Origin: Nannocystis pusilla
GTDB taxonomy: Bacteria; Myxococcota_A; Polyangia; Nannocystales; Nannocystaceae
Direction: 5' to 3'
Assembly (NCBI RefSeq): GCF_020073745.1
Contig: NZ_JAIRAU010000015.1
Location: 62,001 to 126,000, forward strand
DNA: 64,000 nt
A program made the translations under genes and the position numbers. Position 1 is the first letter of the stretch. Each line of letters opens with the position of its first letter. The notes beneath the pieces were generated by a model that worked only from the letters and a program-made list of their open reading frames with translations, was not told the DNA's origin and did not search any database. Shown here piece after piece: positions 53,741 through 62,653 of this stretch.

Positions 53741-53764
53741 CGACTGTCCTTCGGGACAGCCGCG
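53741..53764. repeat. Phased pair forming a UUCG hairpin
   Basis: GCGACTGTCC-TTCG-GGACAGCCGC: CTGTCC/GGACAG pair around a TTCG tetraloop, extended by three more pairs after a mismatch. It starts 2 bp after the histone-like stop and may serve as its terminator; no T run. Confidence 0.65.
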
Positions 53765-53821
53765 TTCGACCTCACGAGGTGCGGCGGGATGTCCCGAAGC
53801 GGCTCGTCCTCGGCATGGTGA

Positions 53822-54132
53822 GCGCACGAGACCGCGTGCGCCGGATGTTCGCGGCGAGGAGGCGAGCGCACGAAGACCGCGTGCATGCGCCGTTCGACAT
53901 GAAAGAGGTCGCGCACGAGACCGCGTGCGCGACGGCCCAGATCGGTGAGACGGGCGCACGAGACCGCGTGCGCCCGTCGCTCGAAGTGAAGCGAGAGGCG
54001 CACGCGACCAGGTGCGCCGGCTGTCCGACCGAGACGAGCGCGCGACCGCGTGCGCTCGTGAAGCGACGGCGCACGCGACCAGGTGCGCCGGCCGTCCGAG
54101 CGAGTGGGGCGAGCGCACGCGACCGCGTGCGC
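53822..54132. repeat. 44-bp-period hairpin array (about 8 units)
   Basis: A 20-base hairpin GCGCACG-AGACCG-CGTGCGC (or GCGCAC-GCGACCAG-GTGCGC variants) occurs at 53822, 53867, 53911, 53954, 53998, about 54036 (degenerate), 54069 and 54113. Starts are mostly 43-45 bp apart. The 20-25-base intervals are partly similar to each other (for example TCGAAGTGAAGCGA and TCGTGAAGCGACG), so this is a tandem repeat of a larger unit. It fills the convergent gap between the histone-like and GAF-STAS genes. Confidence 0.85.
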
Positions 54133-54171
54133 TCGCCTTTGTCCTGGCCGCGCAGCGGAGCTTGCCTGCTT

Positions 54172-54230
54172 CGAGATGTCTCTCGGGACAGAACGCCGGC
54201 GTCAGGCGAGCTGGCCTTCGGGACAGGAGC
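54172..54230. repeat. Phased units at the end of the GAF-STAS gene
   Basis: CGAGATGTCT (54172), GGACAGAACG (54186) and, further on, GGACAGGAGC (54221). The last lies in the coding end and gives the Cys-containing tail (CLQRSCPEGQLA). Confidence 0.55.
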
Positions 54231-55278
54231 GCTGCAGGCAGTGCTGCAGGCCGCACTTGAGGCTGGAGGTGGCGGGCAAGCGGCCCAGCTCCGGGCTGAG
54301 GGCGACCAACTGGGTGACGACGTCGGGGGTGACGCCCGAGAGCACGCAGCCGGCCCCGAGGCGGCGGACGGCGTGGGCGATCTGGGCGACCGACTCGGCG
54401 TTGGTGGCGTCGAGGGACTCGAGCGCTTGCAGATCGAGGATCACCCACGCGGCTTGCTGGCGCGAGATGGCCTCGGCGAGGCCGCCGATGGTCGCAGCCT
54501 GGCGGTCGGCGTCGAGCTGGCCGATGAGGGGGACGGCGAGGACATTGTCCCAGACCTCGAGCACGGGGGAGGTGAGGCGCGCGATCTCTTGCCGCTGGGC
54601 GTGGATCACCGACATCTTGTGCAGCAGGTCGCGCTCGGCGGTGCGGCGCCGGTCGGTCTCGAGCGCGAGCGTGACGGCGTCGGCCAGCGAGGCGACGAAC
54701 GCCATCTCGTCGTCGGTCCACGCCCGCGGGTCGCCCATGTACTCGCAACACAGGACGCCGGAGAGGCCGCCGCGCGAGCGGATCGGGGCGTCGAGGGTGG
54801 CGGCGACGCCGTGGCGGCGGAAGTAGATCTCGGCGAACTCGCGGGTCCGCGGGTCGTTGCGCGCGTCCCCGGCGTCGAGCACGCGGGTGGTCGCGAGGGT
54901 CGCAAAATAGATCGGAAAGTCGCAGCGGTAGAGCACGCCACCGGACGAGTGCGCAGATGTCGCCACGTCGTAAAGGTCGGCGCACTCCAGGGCCGAGGCG
55001 TCGGGGGCGAAGAACCACACTCCAGCGCGATGGATCTTCAAGATGTCGACGGCGGTCTCGGTGATCCGGCCCAGCGCGGTGGCGAGGTCGACGTCGGGTC
55101 GCTCGCGATCCCGCGACAGCTCGAGCAGGGCGCGGAGCTGGCGGGCGAGGTTGGTGCTGTCGCTCGTCTCGTCGCCGCCGCACATGAGCTCGGCAAGCAC
55201 GCGCGCCCGGGCCCGATCGGGGTCTTCGGCGATGCGTGCTGCCGCAGCGATCCGCGCGGCTCGATCGAGCAGGTTCAT
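54202..55278 (-). CDS. GAF-STAS regulatory protein (RsbR-like layout)
   Basis: 358 residues from ATG 55278, preferred over ATG 55290 because GGAGG is correctly spaced for the former. A GAF domain (about 50-200, with FFAPDASALECADLYDV and CCEYMGDPRAW) is followed by a short coiled coil and a C-terminal STAS domain (LAVPLIGQLDADRQAATIGG...WVILDLQALESLDATNA). This order resembles stressosome RsbR proteins, which control sigma-factor switching; the canonical Thr phospho-sites are not clear. No RsbS/RsbT neighbours. Confidence 0.82.
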   Translation of the reverse strand: MNLLDRAARIAAAARIAEDPDRARARVLAELMCGGDETSDSTNLARQLRALLELSRDRERPDVDLATALGRITETAVDILKIHRAGVWFFAPDASALECADLYDVATSAHSSGGVLYRCDFPIYFATLATTRVLDAGDARNDPRTREFAEIYFRRHGVAATLDAPIRSRGGLSGVLCCEYMGDPRAWTDDEMAFVASLADAVTLALETDRRRTAERDLLHKMSVIHAQRQEIARLTSPVLEVWDNVLAVPLIGQLDADRQAATIGGLAEAISRQQAAWVILDLQALESLDATNAESVAQIAHAVRRLGAGCVLSGVTPDVVTQLVALSPELGRLPATSSLKCGLQHCLQRSCPEGQLA

Positions 55279-55400
55279 GCTGGCCTCCATCGCGAAGTAT
55301 GACCGGCAACACTGCGCGCGCGAGCGGCGAGGGCGCCGGATCGCTGTCACATGTTTCAAGGGACAGATCGCCGGCGGCCCGGGCGCTGCAGCGTAAACGG

Positions 55401-56171
55401 TTATTGCGGCGATCCGGGCTCGACGGCTCGATCCTCGAAGCTGACGACGAAGACCTCCTGTTCGCTGTCGGTGGCGGCGGCGCCGGTGGTGGCGCTGTCG
55501 TCTCCGCGGCGTGCGCGACGGATCTCCACCTCGCTGCGGTAGCCGAGCGCCTCGAGGGCGTTGACGGTCGCCTGGAACAGCGGGCGGCCCGGGTCGGCGA
55601 GCAAGATCCGGCCGCCCGGGCGGCACAGGCGAGCCAGCGCCGGCGCGATCCGGGCGGCCAGGCCTGCCTCGTAGGCCACGTCGCTGGCGAGCACGAGGTC
55701 GGCGGTGCCGAGCGCGGCGACGAGGGCGTCGGGGTCGGCGACGTCGCCGGGGTGGTAGGCGATGACGACGTCGTTGAGGGCGGCGTTGCGGCGCAGCAGG
55801 GCGAGGACGTCGGGGTGGGCGTCGCAAGCGAGGACGTGGGCGCCCAGCCGCGCGGCGACCAGGGCGGGCAGGCCGAGGCCGCAGCCGACCTCGATCACCC
55901 GCCGGCCCCGGACCAGCGCCGGCCGCTCGCCGACGTGGGCCGCGAGCGCGCGGCCGGCCGGCCATAGCGTGCCGAAGTAGGGCACGAGGCGCAGCGCCTC
56001 GGCGTCGTCGATGCTGCGCCCGACCTCGTCGCAGAGGGCGTCGATGGCGGCGTCGAGGCTGGCGACCACGTCGAGCTCGACGACGACGCCGCCGCACAGC
56101 TCACGGACGCGGCGCAAGGGGTAGGCGAATCGGCTGCCCGTAAGGACAGGTGAGGACGGGCGTTGGTTCAT
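55401..56171 (-). CDS. SAM-dependent methyltransferase, lysine-methyltransferase-like
   Basis: 256 residues from ATG 56171. Class I Rossmann methyltransferase: motif I VIEVGCGLGLPALVAARLGA, acidic motif II region LACDAHPDVLALLRRN, then DLVLASDVAYEA and RPGGRILLADPGR. The DxVxYE-like segment resembles protein-lysine methyltransferases of the METTL/ETFB-KMT type. Substrate unknown. Confidence 0.82.
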   Translation of the reverse strand: MNQRPSSPVLTGSRFAYPLRRVRELCGGVVVELDVVASLDAAIDALCDEVGRSIDDAEALRLVPYFGTLWPAGRALAAHVGERPALVRGRRVIEVGCGLGLPALVAARLGAHVLACDAHPDVLALLRRNAALNDVVIAYHPGDVADPDALVAALGTADLVLASDVAYEAGLAARIAPALARLCRPGGRILLADPGRPLFQATVNALEALGYRSEVEIRRARRGDDSATTGAAATDSEQEVFVVSFEDRAVEPGSPQ

Positions 56172-56299
56172 CGGTCGAGCCGGGTGGCGCTGCGGGTGGG
56201 GGGTGCTGTCTGCGAGGACAGGTGAGGCGCGGCGGCGGGGGCGCCGGTGCAGGGCTGTCCGCGAGGACAGGTCCATGGGCTGTCCGAGAGGACAGGTTG
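56130..56299. repeat. Three phased-palindrome clusters (array J)
   Basis: Pairs at 56130/56144, 56202/56216 (GGTGCTGTCT, GGACAGGTGA) and 56251/56265 (AGGGCTGTCC, GGACAGGTCC) are 14 bp apart. A further pair at 56276/56290 is offset by 11 bp from the preceding unit. Three spacers are GCGA, GCGA and GAGA, so the RNA hairpins would have GNRA loops. It lies between the methyltransferase and dehydrogenase genes, both minus strand. Confidence 0.75.
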
Positions 56300-56308
56300 T
56301 GGCGCCGG

Positions 56309-57349
56309 TCAGCGGTCGAAGGTGAGGACGACCTTGCCGAACTGTTCGCGGCGGTCGAGGTAGCGGTGGGCGGCCTCGGCCTCGGCGAGGGGGAAGGTGC
56401 GGTCGAGGATCGGCACGAGCTCGCCGCGGCCCATGTGGGCGAGGATCGGGAACAGCAGCGACTTGCTGCCCATGGTGCTGCCGAGGATCTGCAGCTGGCG
56501 GAAGAACACCTGCCGCAGGTCGGTGTTGGCGGCGTAGCCGGAGGTGGCGCCGCAGGTGACGACGACGCCGCCGCGCTTGCACAGGCGCAGGCTGGCCTCC
56601 CAGGTGGCGGCGCCGGTGTGCTCGAACACGACGTCGACGCCGCGCTTTTGCACCCACGGCACCGCGCGGACGCGCCGCTCCCAGTCGGAGTCGTCGCTGC
56701 GGAAGGTGAGCTCGGCCCCGAGCTCGCGCGCGCGGGCCAGCTTGGCGTCGCTGCTGGCGAGGGCGATGACGCGGGCGCCGAACAGGCGGGCGATCTGCAG
56801 GCCGGCGACGCCGACGCCGCTGCCGACGGCGTGGATCAGGACGGTCTGGCCCGGCTTGAGCTGGGCGCGCACGACCAGCATCTGCCAGGCGGTGAGGAAG
56901 GTCAGCGGGACCGCGGCGGCGTGCACGAAGTCGAGGTTGTCGGGCTTGGGCAGCAGGTTCTGCGCCGGCACGGCGATCTGCTCGCAGTAGCCGCCCGGCA
57001 GCTGCTCGCCGAGGATGCCGTACTTGGGGCACAGGTTGTCCCAGCCCGACAGGCAGCTCTCGCACTGGCCGCACGAGACGCCGGGGCTGACGACGACCTC
57101 GGCGCCGACCTTGGCCGGGTCGACGCCGGGGCCGACGGCCGTGACGACGCCGGCGATGTCGCAGCCGAGCACGTGCGGCAGCGGCAGCTTGAGGCCGGGC
57201 AGGCCGCCGCGGACCCAGATGTCGAGGCGGTTGAGGGCGCAGGCGCGGACCTCGACCAGCGCCTGGCCGGGGCCGGGCGCGGGGTCGGGCAGGTCGGTGA
57301 GCTCGAGGACGCTGGGGTCGCCGTGGCGGCGAATGACGACGGCTCTCAT
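56309..57349 (-). CDS. Zinc-type medium-chain dehydrogenase/reductase
   Basis: 346 residues from ATG 57349. GroES-like N-domain with GCDIAGVV, a structural-zinc cysteine cluster (CGQCESCLSGWDNLC), then the NAD(P) Rossmann domain (VGSGVGVAGLQIARLFGARVIAL). It probably oxidises or reduces a small alcohol, aldehyde or enone. No pathway neighbours identify the substrate. Confidence 0.88.
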   Translation of the reverse strand: MRAVVIRRHGDPSVLELTDLPDPAPGPGQALVEVRACALNRLDIWVRGGLPGLKLPLPHVLGCDIAGVVTAVGPGVDPAKVGAEVVVSPGVSCGQCESCLSGWDNLCPKYGILGEQLPGGYCEQIAVPAQNLLPKPDNLDFVHAAAVPLTFLTAWQMLVVRAQLKPGQTVLIHAVGSGVGVAGLQIARLFGARVIALASSDAKLARARELGAELTFRSDDSDWERRVRAVPWVQKRGVDVVFEHTGAATWEASLRLCKRGGVVVTCGATSGYAANTDLRQVFFRQLQILGSTMGSKSLLFPILAHMGRGELVPILDRTFPLAEAEAAHRYLDRREQFGKVVLTFDR

Positions 57350-57374
57350 GGCGGGTCGATCCGGGTGTGCGAGG

Positions 57375-57398
57375 GGACAGGGCGCGAAGGACAGGTGG
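57375..57398. repeat. Phased pair between dehydrogenase and lipoprotein genes
   Basis: GGACAGGGCG (57375), spacer CGAA, GGACAGGTGG (57389): direct rather than inverted order, centres 14 bp apart, in the 54-bp gap. Confidence 0.55.
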
Positions 57399-57403
57399 AA
57401 AGT

Positions 57404-58396
57404 TCAGCGCAGGCGGGCGAAGTTGACCGTCTCGCCGTCGTGGGCGGCGTCGCCGTACTCCTGCACGACCGCGCTGATCTCGCCGGAGCGGGCCTTGCCG
57501 TCGCGGATCGCCTGCGTCAGGCGGTCGGCGGCGGCGGCGTACTCGGCCAGGCTGTCGGCCAGCTGCGGCAGCCAGAACACGGCGGCGGCGGCCTGCGGGT
57601 CGGACTCGTAGGCGGCGCGGAACTCGGCGTAGGCGGCGGAGAAGGCGGTGTGGAACGCCTCGCACACGCCGGCGGTGAACTCGTCGTGGTCGCCGATGCA
57701 GCGCACGTAGGGCTTGGCCTGGATGATGACGTTGCGCGTGTGCCACTCGAGGCCGGCGCCGGCCCGCGCCTCGATCTCGGCCAGCACCGCCGCGTCGAGC
57801 CGGCCCTGGCGGACGGCGATCTGACCCTCGAGCGCGCGGCGGGCCTCGTCCCAGCCGCGGTAGGCGTCGCTGAAGTTGTTGTAGATCGGCGAGGCCTCGC
57901 CGTCCTCCTCGATGGAGGATGCCTTGTGGGACATGTCCTCGCGGACAGCATCGATGGTGGCCGCGAACAGCCGCGAGTTGTCGCTGTAGGCCGCGGCCGC
58001 CTGCTCGAGCGCCGGCAGCGGCGGCTTGAGCAGCGGGCCCTCGCGCTCGGCCTTGCCGCACTGGTCGAGCGCCTCGGGCGGGATCTCGGCCGGGGGCGTG
58101 CGCGTGCGCCCGGCGAACGCGGCCGCGCCGTCGCGGTAGGCGTCGTACAGCGGGACGCGGGTGGCGCCGACGCAGTCGACGTAGAGCCGCAGCTTGTTGA
58201 GGACGAGCTCGGGCGGCAGTCGGTCGGGCTCCTCGGGCCGCTTCTTGTCGGACGAGGTCAGGCCCTGCTGCAGGCGCTCGCTGATCTGCCGCTGCAGGCC
58301 CTCGACGCCGCCGTTGCAGGCGAGGAGGACGCAGAGCGGAGCGGCGAGCCCGCGCCCGGTGGGCCGTGGGATCCGCGTGGCCGGGCCCGGTGACAT
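57404..58396 (-). CDS. DUF3829-like lipoprotein
   Basis: 330 residues from ATG 58396. Lipobox LLAC, then a helical mature domain with repeated YxxY/N patterns (KLRLYVDCVGA, YNNFSDAYRGWDEARRAL) typical of DUF3829. Cysteines are sparse. Function of the family is unknown. A phased pair at 57929-57952 (GGACATGTCC, GGACAGCATC) lies in the coding sequence. Confidence 0.75.
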   Translation of the reverse strand: MSPGPATRIPRPTGRGLAAPLCVLLACNGGVEGLQRQISERLQQGLTSSDKKRPEEPDRLPPELVLNKLRLYVDCVGATRVPLYDAYRDGAAAFAGRTRTPPAEIPPEALDQCGKAEREGPLLKPPLPALEQAAAAYSDNSRLFAATIDAVREDMSHKASSIEEDGEASPIYNNFSDAYRGWDEARRALEGQIAVRQGRLDAAVLAEIEARAGAGLEWHTRNVIIQAKPYVRCIGDHDEFTAGVCEAFHTAFSAAYAEFRAAYESDPQAAAAVFWLPQLADSLAEYAAAADRLTQAIRDGKARSGEISAVVQEYGDAAHDGETVNFARLR

Positions 58397-58581
58397 GCGA
58401 GGCGGCGTGGCAGCGTGCCACGGGCCGGGCGCGCGCCGCAAGCGTCCAGGCGACCGGCGAGCCGCGCGGGCACGACCGCTCGCGTGAGCCGGCGAGCCTG
58501 CTGCGGCCTCGGAGCGCGGTCGCGGAGATGCGAGGGGCGGGCGCTCGCGCGACGGCCTGCCGGCCCTGCGACGCGTCGGGC

Positions 58582-59637
58582 TCAGACCCAGTGCGGGTCT
58601 TCGGGGACGATGATCCGCAGGTAGTGGAAGAGGTTGCGGATCCGGTAGTGGTCGGTCGAGACGTACTCCTCGCCGTCGATCTGCGAGGGCACCGGGCCCA
58701 TGCCGGCGGGGCGGAAGATCTTGACCTCGATCTGCGAGCCGCGCGGGATCTGCTTGGGCGCGAGGCCGAGGACCGCGAGGTCGTCGTTGGTGACGGGGTT
58801 GCGCTTGTGGGCGCGGATCGCCGCGGCGCCCCAGTCGGCGGGGTTGTCGACGATGATGACCTCGAACTTGCCGTCGTCGGGCTTGGAGGTCGGGTCGAAG
58901 ATCCAGTCGCCGCCGTAGAGGAGGGTGCCCTTGATGACGATGTCGTTGATCCCGCCGAGCTCGCGGGTCTCGCCGTCGATGGTGATGAGGGCGGCGAAGC
59001 GGGCGCGGCCGACGAGCGACTTGAGGGCGTTCTTGGCGAGGCTCGACAGGCCGGCGCGCAGGTAGACCAGCTTGTCGCGGTAGAGCTGGCGCAGCACCGG
59101 GATCTTGGCGACGATCTTGCGGTCGCGGTTGCGCTTGGCCAGGATCTGCGCCGACAGGCCGAGGCCCCAGCTGTCGAACCAGAGGTCGTGATCGACGAGC
59201 TCGCCGGCGGCGTCGAGGGCCTCGACCTGACCCACGTCGAGCCACTGCTCGACGCCGGCGGCGATGATGGCGATGTTGTCGGGCAGGGCCTTGAGGCCGG
59301 AGCGGACGCCGAAGCTGCGGCCCTGATCGTTGGCGGTGCCCATCGGCAACATGCCCATCGGCGTGTCGACGCCGCAGCGCTCGCGGGCGAGGATGATGCC
59401 CTTGGCGGTCTCGGCGAAGGTGCCGTCGCCGCCGAGGTAGATCACCCGCGCCACGTCGCCGCGCTCGAGCCGGTCGGCGAGCGCCGCGACCGTGGCCCCC
59501 TGCGGCAAGGTCGAGAAGAACTCGGGCTCGAGCCGGGCCTTGCCGAGGCCGTCCATCGCCGCGGCGATCGCCGCCTCGGCCTTGCCGCTGCGAGCCGTGG
59601 GGTTGCCGACGAGCAGCGAGACGCGAGGGCGAGGCAC
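58582..59637 (-). CDS. Diacylglycerol-kinase-like lipid kinase
   Basis: 351 residues from GTG 59637. The DAGK catalytic motifs are present: GNPTARSGKA, GGDGTFAE (nucleotide binding) and LPMGTANDQGR. The C-terminal domain contains a glycine-rich stretch (LLYGGDWIFD). Bacterial members phosphorylate diacylglycerol or related lipids; whether it acts on diacylglycerol or on another lipid is open. Divergent from the S46 peptidase gene. Confidence 0.88.
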   Translation of the reverse strand: MPRPRVSLLVGNPTARSGKAEAAIAAAMDGLGKARLEPEFFSTLPQGATVAALADRLERGDVARVIYLGGDGTFAETAKGIILARERCGVDTPMGMLPMGTANDQGRSFGVRSGLKALPDNIAIIAAGVEQWLDVGQVEALDAAGELVDHDLWFDSWGLGLSAQILAKRNRDRKIVAKIPVLRQLYRDKLVYLRAGLSSLAKNALKSLVGRARFAALITIDGETRELGGINDIVIKGTLLYGGDWIFDPTSKPDDGKFEVIIVDNPADWGAAAIRAHKRNPVTNDDLAVLGLAPKQIPRGSQIEVKIFRPAGMGPVPSQIDGEEYVSTDHYRIRNLFHYLRIIVPEDPHWV

Positions 59638-59827
59638 GCGCGCGGAAGGCTAAACCCCGCGGCCCAGGCCGGGCAAGTCCGCGCGCGGGGGCGCCCGGGG
59701 GCAGCCGAGGAGTCGCGCGGGCCGCCGGTCACGCCTGCACGCCCGCGTGTGTTTCACCGCCCGAGACCCGGGGAGGTCACGCGAGCGCGACGCGCAGCCG
59801 CCGCGCGGATCTGATACCCATCCGGTC

Positions 59828-62098
59828 ATGCTCCGCACCCGCCCCACAGCGCTGCCCTCCAGCCTCACCCTCGTGCTCCTGCTCGCCGGTTGCGCCGGCA
59901 AGGGCGCCGACTCGGCGACTCCGAGCGGCGGCGAGAATGTGGCCCAAGAGACAGCTCCGCAGAAGCCCGCGATCAATTTCGAGAACCCCGGCGGGATGTG
60001 GATGCCCGGGCAGATGACCGCCCACGCCGAGACGCTGAAGAGCCTCGGGCTCGCGTACGACCCGGCCGCGCTGACCGACCCGACGGCGTTCCCGCTCGGC
60101 GCGATCGTCAGCCTCGGCGGCTGCTCGGCCTCGTTCGTGTCGCCCGAGGGCCTGATCGTCACCAACCACCACTGTGTGACGCGCTACCTGCAGGCCAACT
60201 CGACGCCGGAGAACAACCTGCTCGACAACGGCTTCCTGGCCAAGACCCGCGCCGACGAGAAGTCGGGCGGACCGGCGGCGCGGGTGTTCGTGACGACGGC
60301 GTTCACCGACGTCAGCGACAAGGTGCTCGGCGGGCTCGAGGGCCTGGCGGACGACAAGCGGGCCGGGCAGATCGAGGATCGCCGCAAGCAGCTGGTCGGG
60401 GCCTGCGAGGGCGGCCGCACCGGCGTGCGCTGCACGGTGGCGAGCTTCTACGAGGGGGCGCAGTTCTTCCAGATCGAGCAGACCGAGCTCCGCGACGTGC
60501 GCCTGGTGTACGCGCCGCACGAGGGCATCGGCGTGTTCGGCGGCGACATCGACAACTGGCGCTGGCCGCGGCACACCGGCGACTTCTCGTTCCTGCGCGC
60601 GTACGTCGGCAAGGACGGCGCGCCGGCCGACTTCTCGCCGGAGAACGTGCCGTACAAGCCGAAGCACTTCCTGAAGGTTGCGACCGACAAGGCGACCGAG
60701 GGCAGCCTGGTGATGGTGGCCGGCTACCCGGGCCGCACGCAGCGGCTCAAGACGGCGGCCGAGGCGCAGCAGGCGGCCGACTGGTACTACAGCCGCCAGA
60801 TCCAGCTGTACGAGGAGCTGATCGCGGTGATGGAGGGCGTGGGCAAGCAGGACCCCAAGGCGGTGATCGCCGGGGCGTCGCGCCTGCGCGGGCTCAACAA
60901 CTACCTGCTCAACTTCCGCGGCATGCGCGACGGCCTGGTCAAGGGCGGGGTCGCGGCCGACAAGGCCCGCATCGAGGGCGAGCTGCAGAAGTGGATCGAG
61001 GGCGACGAGGCGCGCAAGGCCAAGTACGGCGACGTGCTGGCGCAGATGGCGGCGCTGACCGGCGAGAAGGCGAAGACGCGCGAGCGCGACGCGGCCCACG
61101 ACGAGCTGGTGCGCGGCTCGCTGCTGCTGTCGGCGGCCGACACGATCGTGCGCCTGGCCGACGAGCGGGCCAAGCCCGACGAGCAGCGCAGGCTGGGGAT
61201 GCAGTCGCGCGACGAGCGTGACCTCGAGCAGTCGATGCAGGCGCTGCAGGCCAACTACCACCCGGACCTCGACCGCGCGGTGTTCCGCCTGTACCTGCAG
61301 CGCGCGGCCAAGCTGCCCGAGGCCGACCGCCCCGAGGTGCTGACGACGATCGTCGGCAAGAAGGGCACGATCACCGACAACGACATCGACCGGGCGCTCG
61401 ACAAGCTCTACAAGGGCACCAAGCTCGGCGACGCGGTGGTCCGCCTCGAGGCGCTGCGGGCGTCGAGCGCGAAGACGGTGAAGGCCAGCACCGACCCGTT
61501 CATCAAGTTGGCGGCCAAGCTCAAGCCGATCGTCGACGAGCACAAGAAACAGGGCGAGGCCGCGACCGGGGCGATGGTCGCGCTGCGCCCGCGCTACATC
61601 GAGGCGCTGCGCGCCTACCACAACGGCTCGCTGGCGCCCGACGCCAACTCGACGCTGCGCGTGACGTTCGGGACGATCCGCGGCTACTCGCCGAGCGCCG
61701 GGGCGGCGGTCTACAAGCCGTTCACGAGCGTGTCGGAGATGGTCAAGAAGAACACCGGCGAGGAGCCGTTCGCGGCCCCGAAGGCGGCCCTCGACGCGAT
61801 CGCGGCGCGCAAGTTCGGGCCCTACACGGCCCCGGAGGTCGGCGAGGTGCCGGTCAACTTCCTCGCCGACCTCGACATCACCGGCGGCAACTCGGGCTCG
61901 GCGACGCTCAACGCCAAGGGCGAGCTCACCGGCCTGGTGTTCGACGGCAACATCGAGGCGATGGCCAGCGACTGGGTGTTCATGCCGCCGATCACCCGCT
62001 CGATCCACGTCGACATCCGCTACGTGCTGTGGGTGATGGACGCGGTCGACGGCGCCGACCACCTGCTCACCGAGCTCGGCGTGACGCCGTCGATCTGA
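59828..62098 (+). CDS. S46-family dipeptidyl peptidase, DPP7-like, lipoprotein
   Basis: 756 residues from ATG 59828, giving a signal with lipobox LLAGC. The S46 triad is visible: His in TNHHC, Asp in GDIDNWRWPRHTGDF, Ser in ITGGNSGSA. Eighteen residues after the Ser the sequence is Gly (FDGN), as in DPP7; DPP11 enzymes have Arg there and prefer acidic P1 residues. A preference for hydrophobic P1 residues is therefore predicted. It would release dipeptides from external proteins, fitting scavenging. Confidence 0.9.
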   Translation: MLRTRPTALPSSLTLVLLLAGCAGKGADSATPSGGENVAQETAPQKPAINFENPGGMWMPGQMTAHAETLKSLGLAYDPAALTDPTAFPLGAIVSLGGCSASFVSPEGLIVTNHHCVTRYLQANSTPENNLLDNGFLAKTRADEKSGGPAARVFVTTAFTDVSDKVLGGLEGLADDKRAGQIEDRRKQLVGACEGGRTGVRCTVASFYEGAQFFQIEQTELRDVRLVYAPHEGIGVFGGDIDNWRWPRHTGDFSFLRAYVGKDGAPADFSPENVPYKPKHFLKVATDKATEGSLVMVAGYPGRTQRLKTAAEAQQAADWYYSRQIQLYEELIAVMEGVGKQDPKAVIAGASRLRGLNNYLLNFRGMRDGLVKGGVAADKARIEGELQKWIEGDEARKAKYGDVLAQMAALTGEKAKTRERDAAHDELVRGSLLLSAADTIVRLADERAKPDEQRRLGMQSRDERDLEQSMQALQANYHPDLDRAVFRLYLQRAAKLPEADRPEVLTTIVGKKGTITDNDIDRALDKLYKGTKLGDAVVRLEALRASSAKTVKASTDPFIKLAAKLKPIVDEHKKQGEAATGAMVALRPRYIEALRAYHNGSLAPDANSTLRVTFGTIRGYSPSAGAAVYKPFTSVSEMVKKNTGEEPFAAPKAALDAIAARKFGPYTAPEVGEVPVNFLADLDITGGNSGSATLNAKGELTGLVFDGNIEAMASDWVFMPPITRSIHVDIRYVLWVMDAVDGADHLLTELGVTPSI

Positions 62099-62588
62099 GC
62101 GGCGCCTGAGCGCGACACGGCGACCCCGGGGGCGCGGCTCCCGGGGTCGTTCGTCTTTGCTCGCCTCGCTCGAGGGCGGTCAGGACGGCCTCGGGGGCGG
62201 GTTGGCCGGGCTGGCCGTCGGCGCCGAAGTAGGCGACGCCGCCCTCGCCGAGCGCGAGGTAGCCGAGGAAGCGGCCGCGCGGGCAGGCGAGCGCGGGCAC
62301 GGGCAGGCGCTCGCCGTCGAAGCCGCGGCCGCAGGCGTGGAGCAGGTCGGGCAGGACGACGACGGCGACGAACAACGGCAAGATGTCCGCAGGGACAGAT
62401 CGGGCGGCGGCGGCGAGCGCGTCCTGGATCGCGGCGAAGTAGTCGTCGGCGGCGAGAGCGGGCTCGAAGGTGACGAGGCGCGCGCCGGCCCGGGCGAGCG
62501 CAGCGGTGACCTGCGGGTGGACGTCGAGGTACCGGCGCACCAGCGAGGGCCCGACGTGGGTGCCCAGATCGAGGACGAGCGGGTCCAT
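62067..62588 (-). CDS. Conserved-looking protein of unknown function
   Basis: 173 residues from ATG 62588. Its last 32 bases overlap the end of the peptidase gene on the other strand. The core (DPLVLDLGTHVGPSLVRRYLDVHPQVTAALARAG...YFGADGQPGQP) looks like a real folded protein, while the C-terminal 30 residues are Arg/Pro-rich and may be shadow. Repeat units at 62379/62393. No family recognised. Confidence 0.6.
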   Translation of the reverse strand: MDPLVLDLGTHVGPSLVRRYLDVHPQVTAALARAGARLVTFEPALAADDYFAAIQDALAAAARSVPADILPLFVAVVVLPDLLHACGRGFDGERLPVPALACPRGRFLGYLALGEGGVAYFGADGQPGQPAPEAVLTALERGEQRRTTPGAAPPGSPCRAQAPLRSTASRRAR

Positions 62589-62653
62589 ACCTGCTTGTAA
62601 CAGACGGGGACGGCTTGTCGACCGGCGCGCGAGCGGCCTATCGTCGTGCTGCC

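Noticed and set aside
53822-54132. CRISPR array
   Set aside because: The spacing and repeat length are CRISPR-like, but the repeats vary in sequence, the intervals resemble each other, and no cas gene is present. A tandem hairpin repeat fits better.
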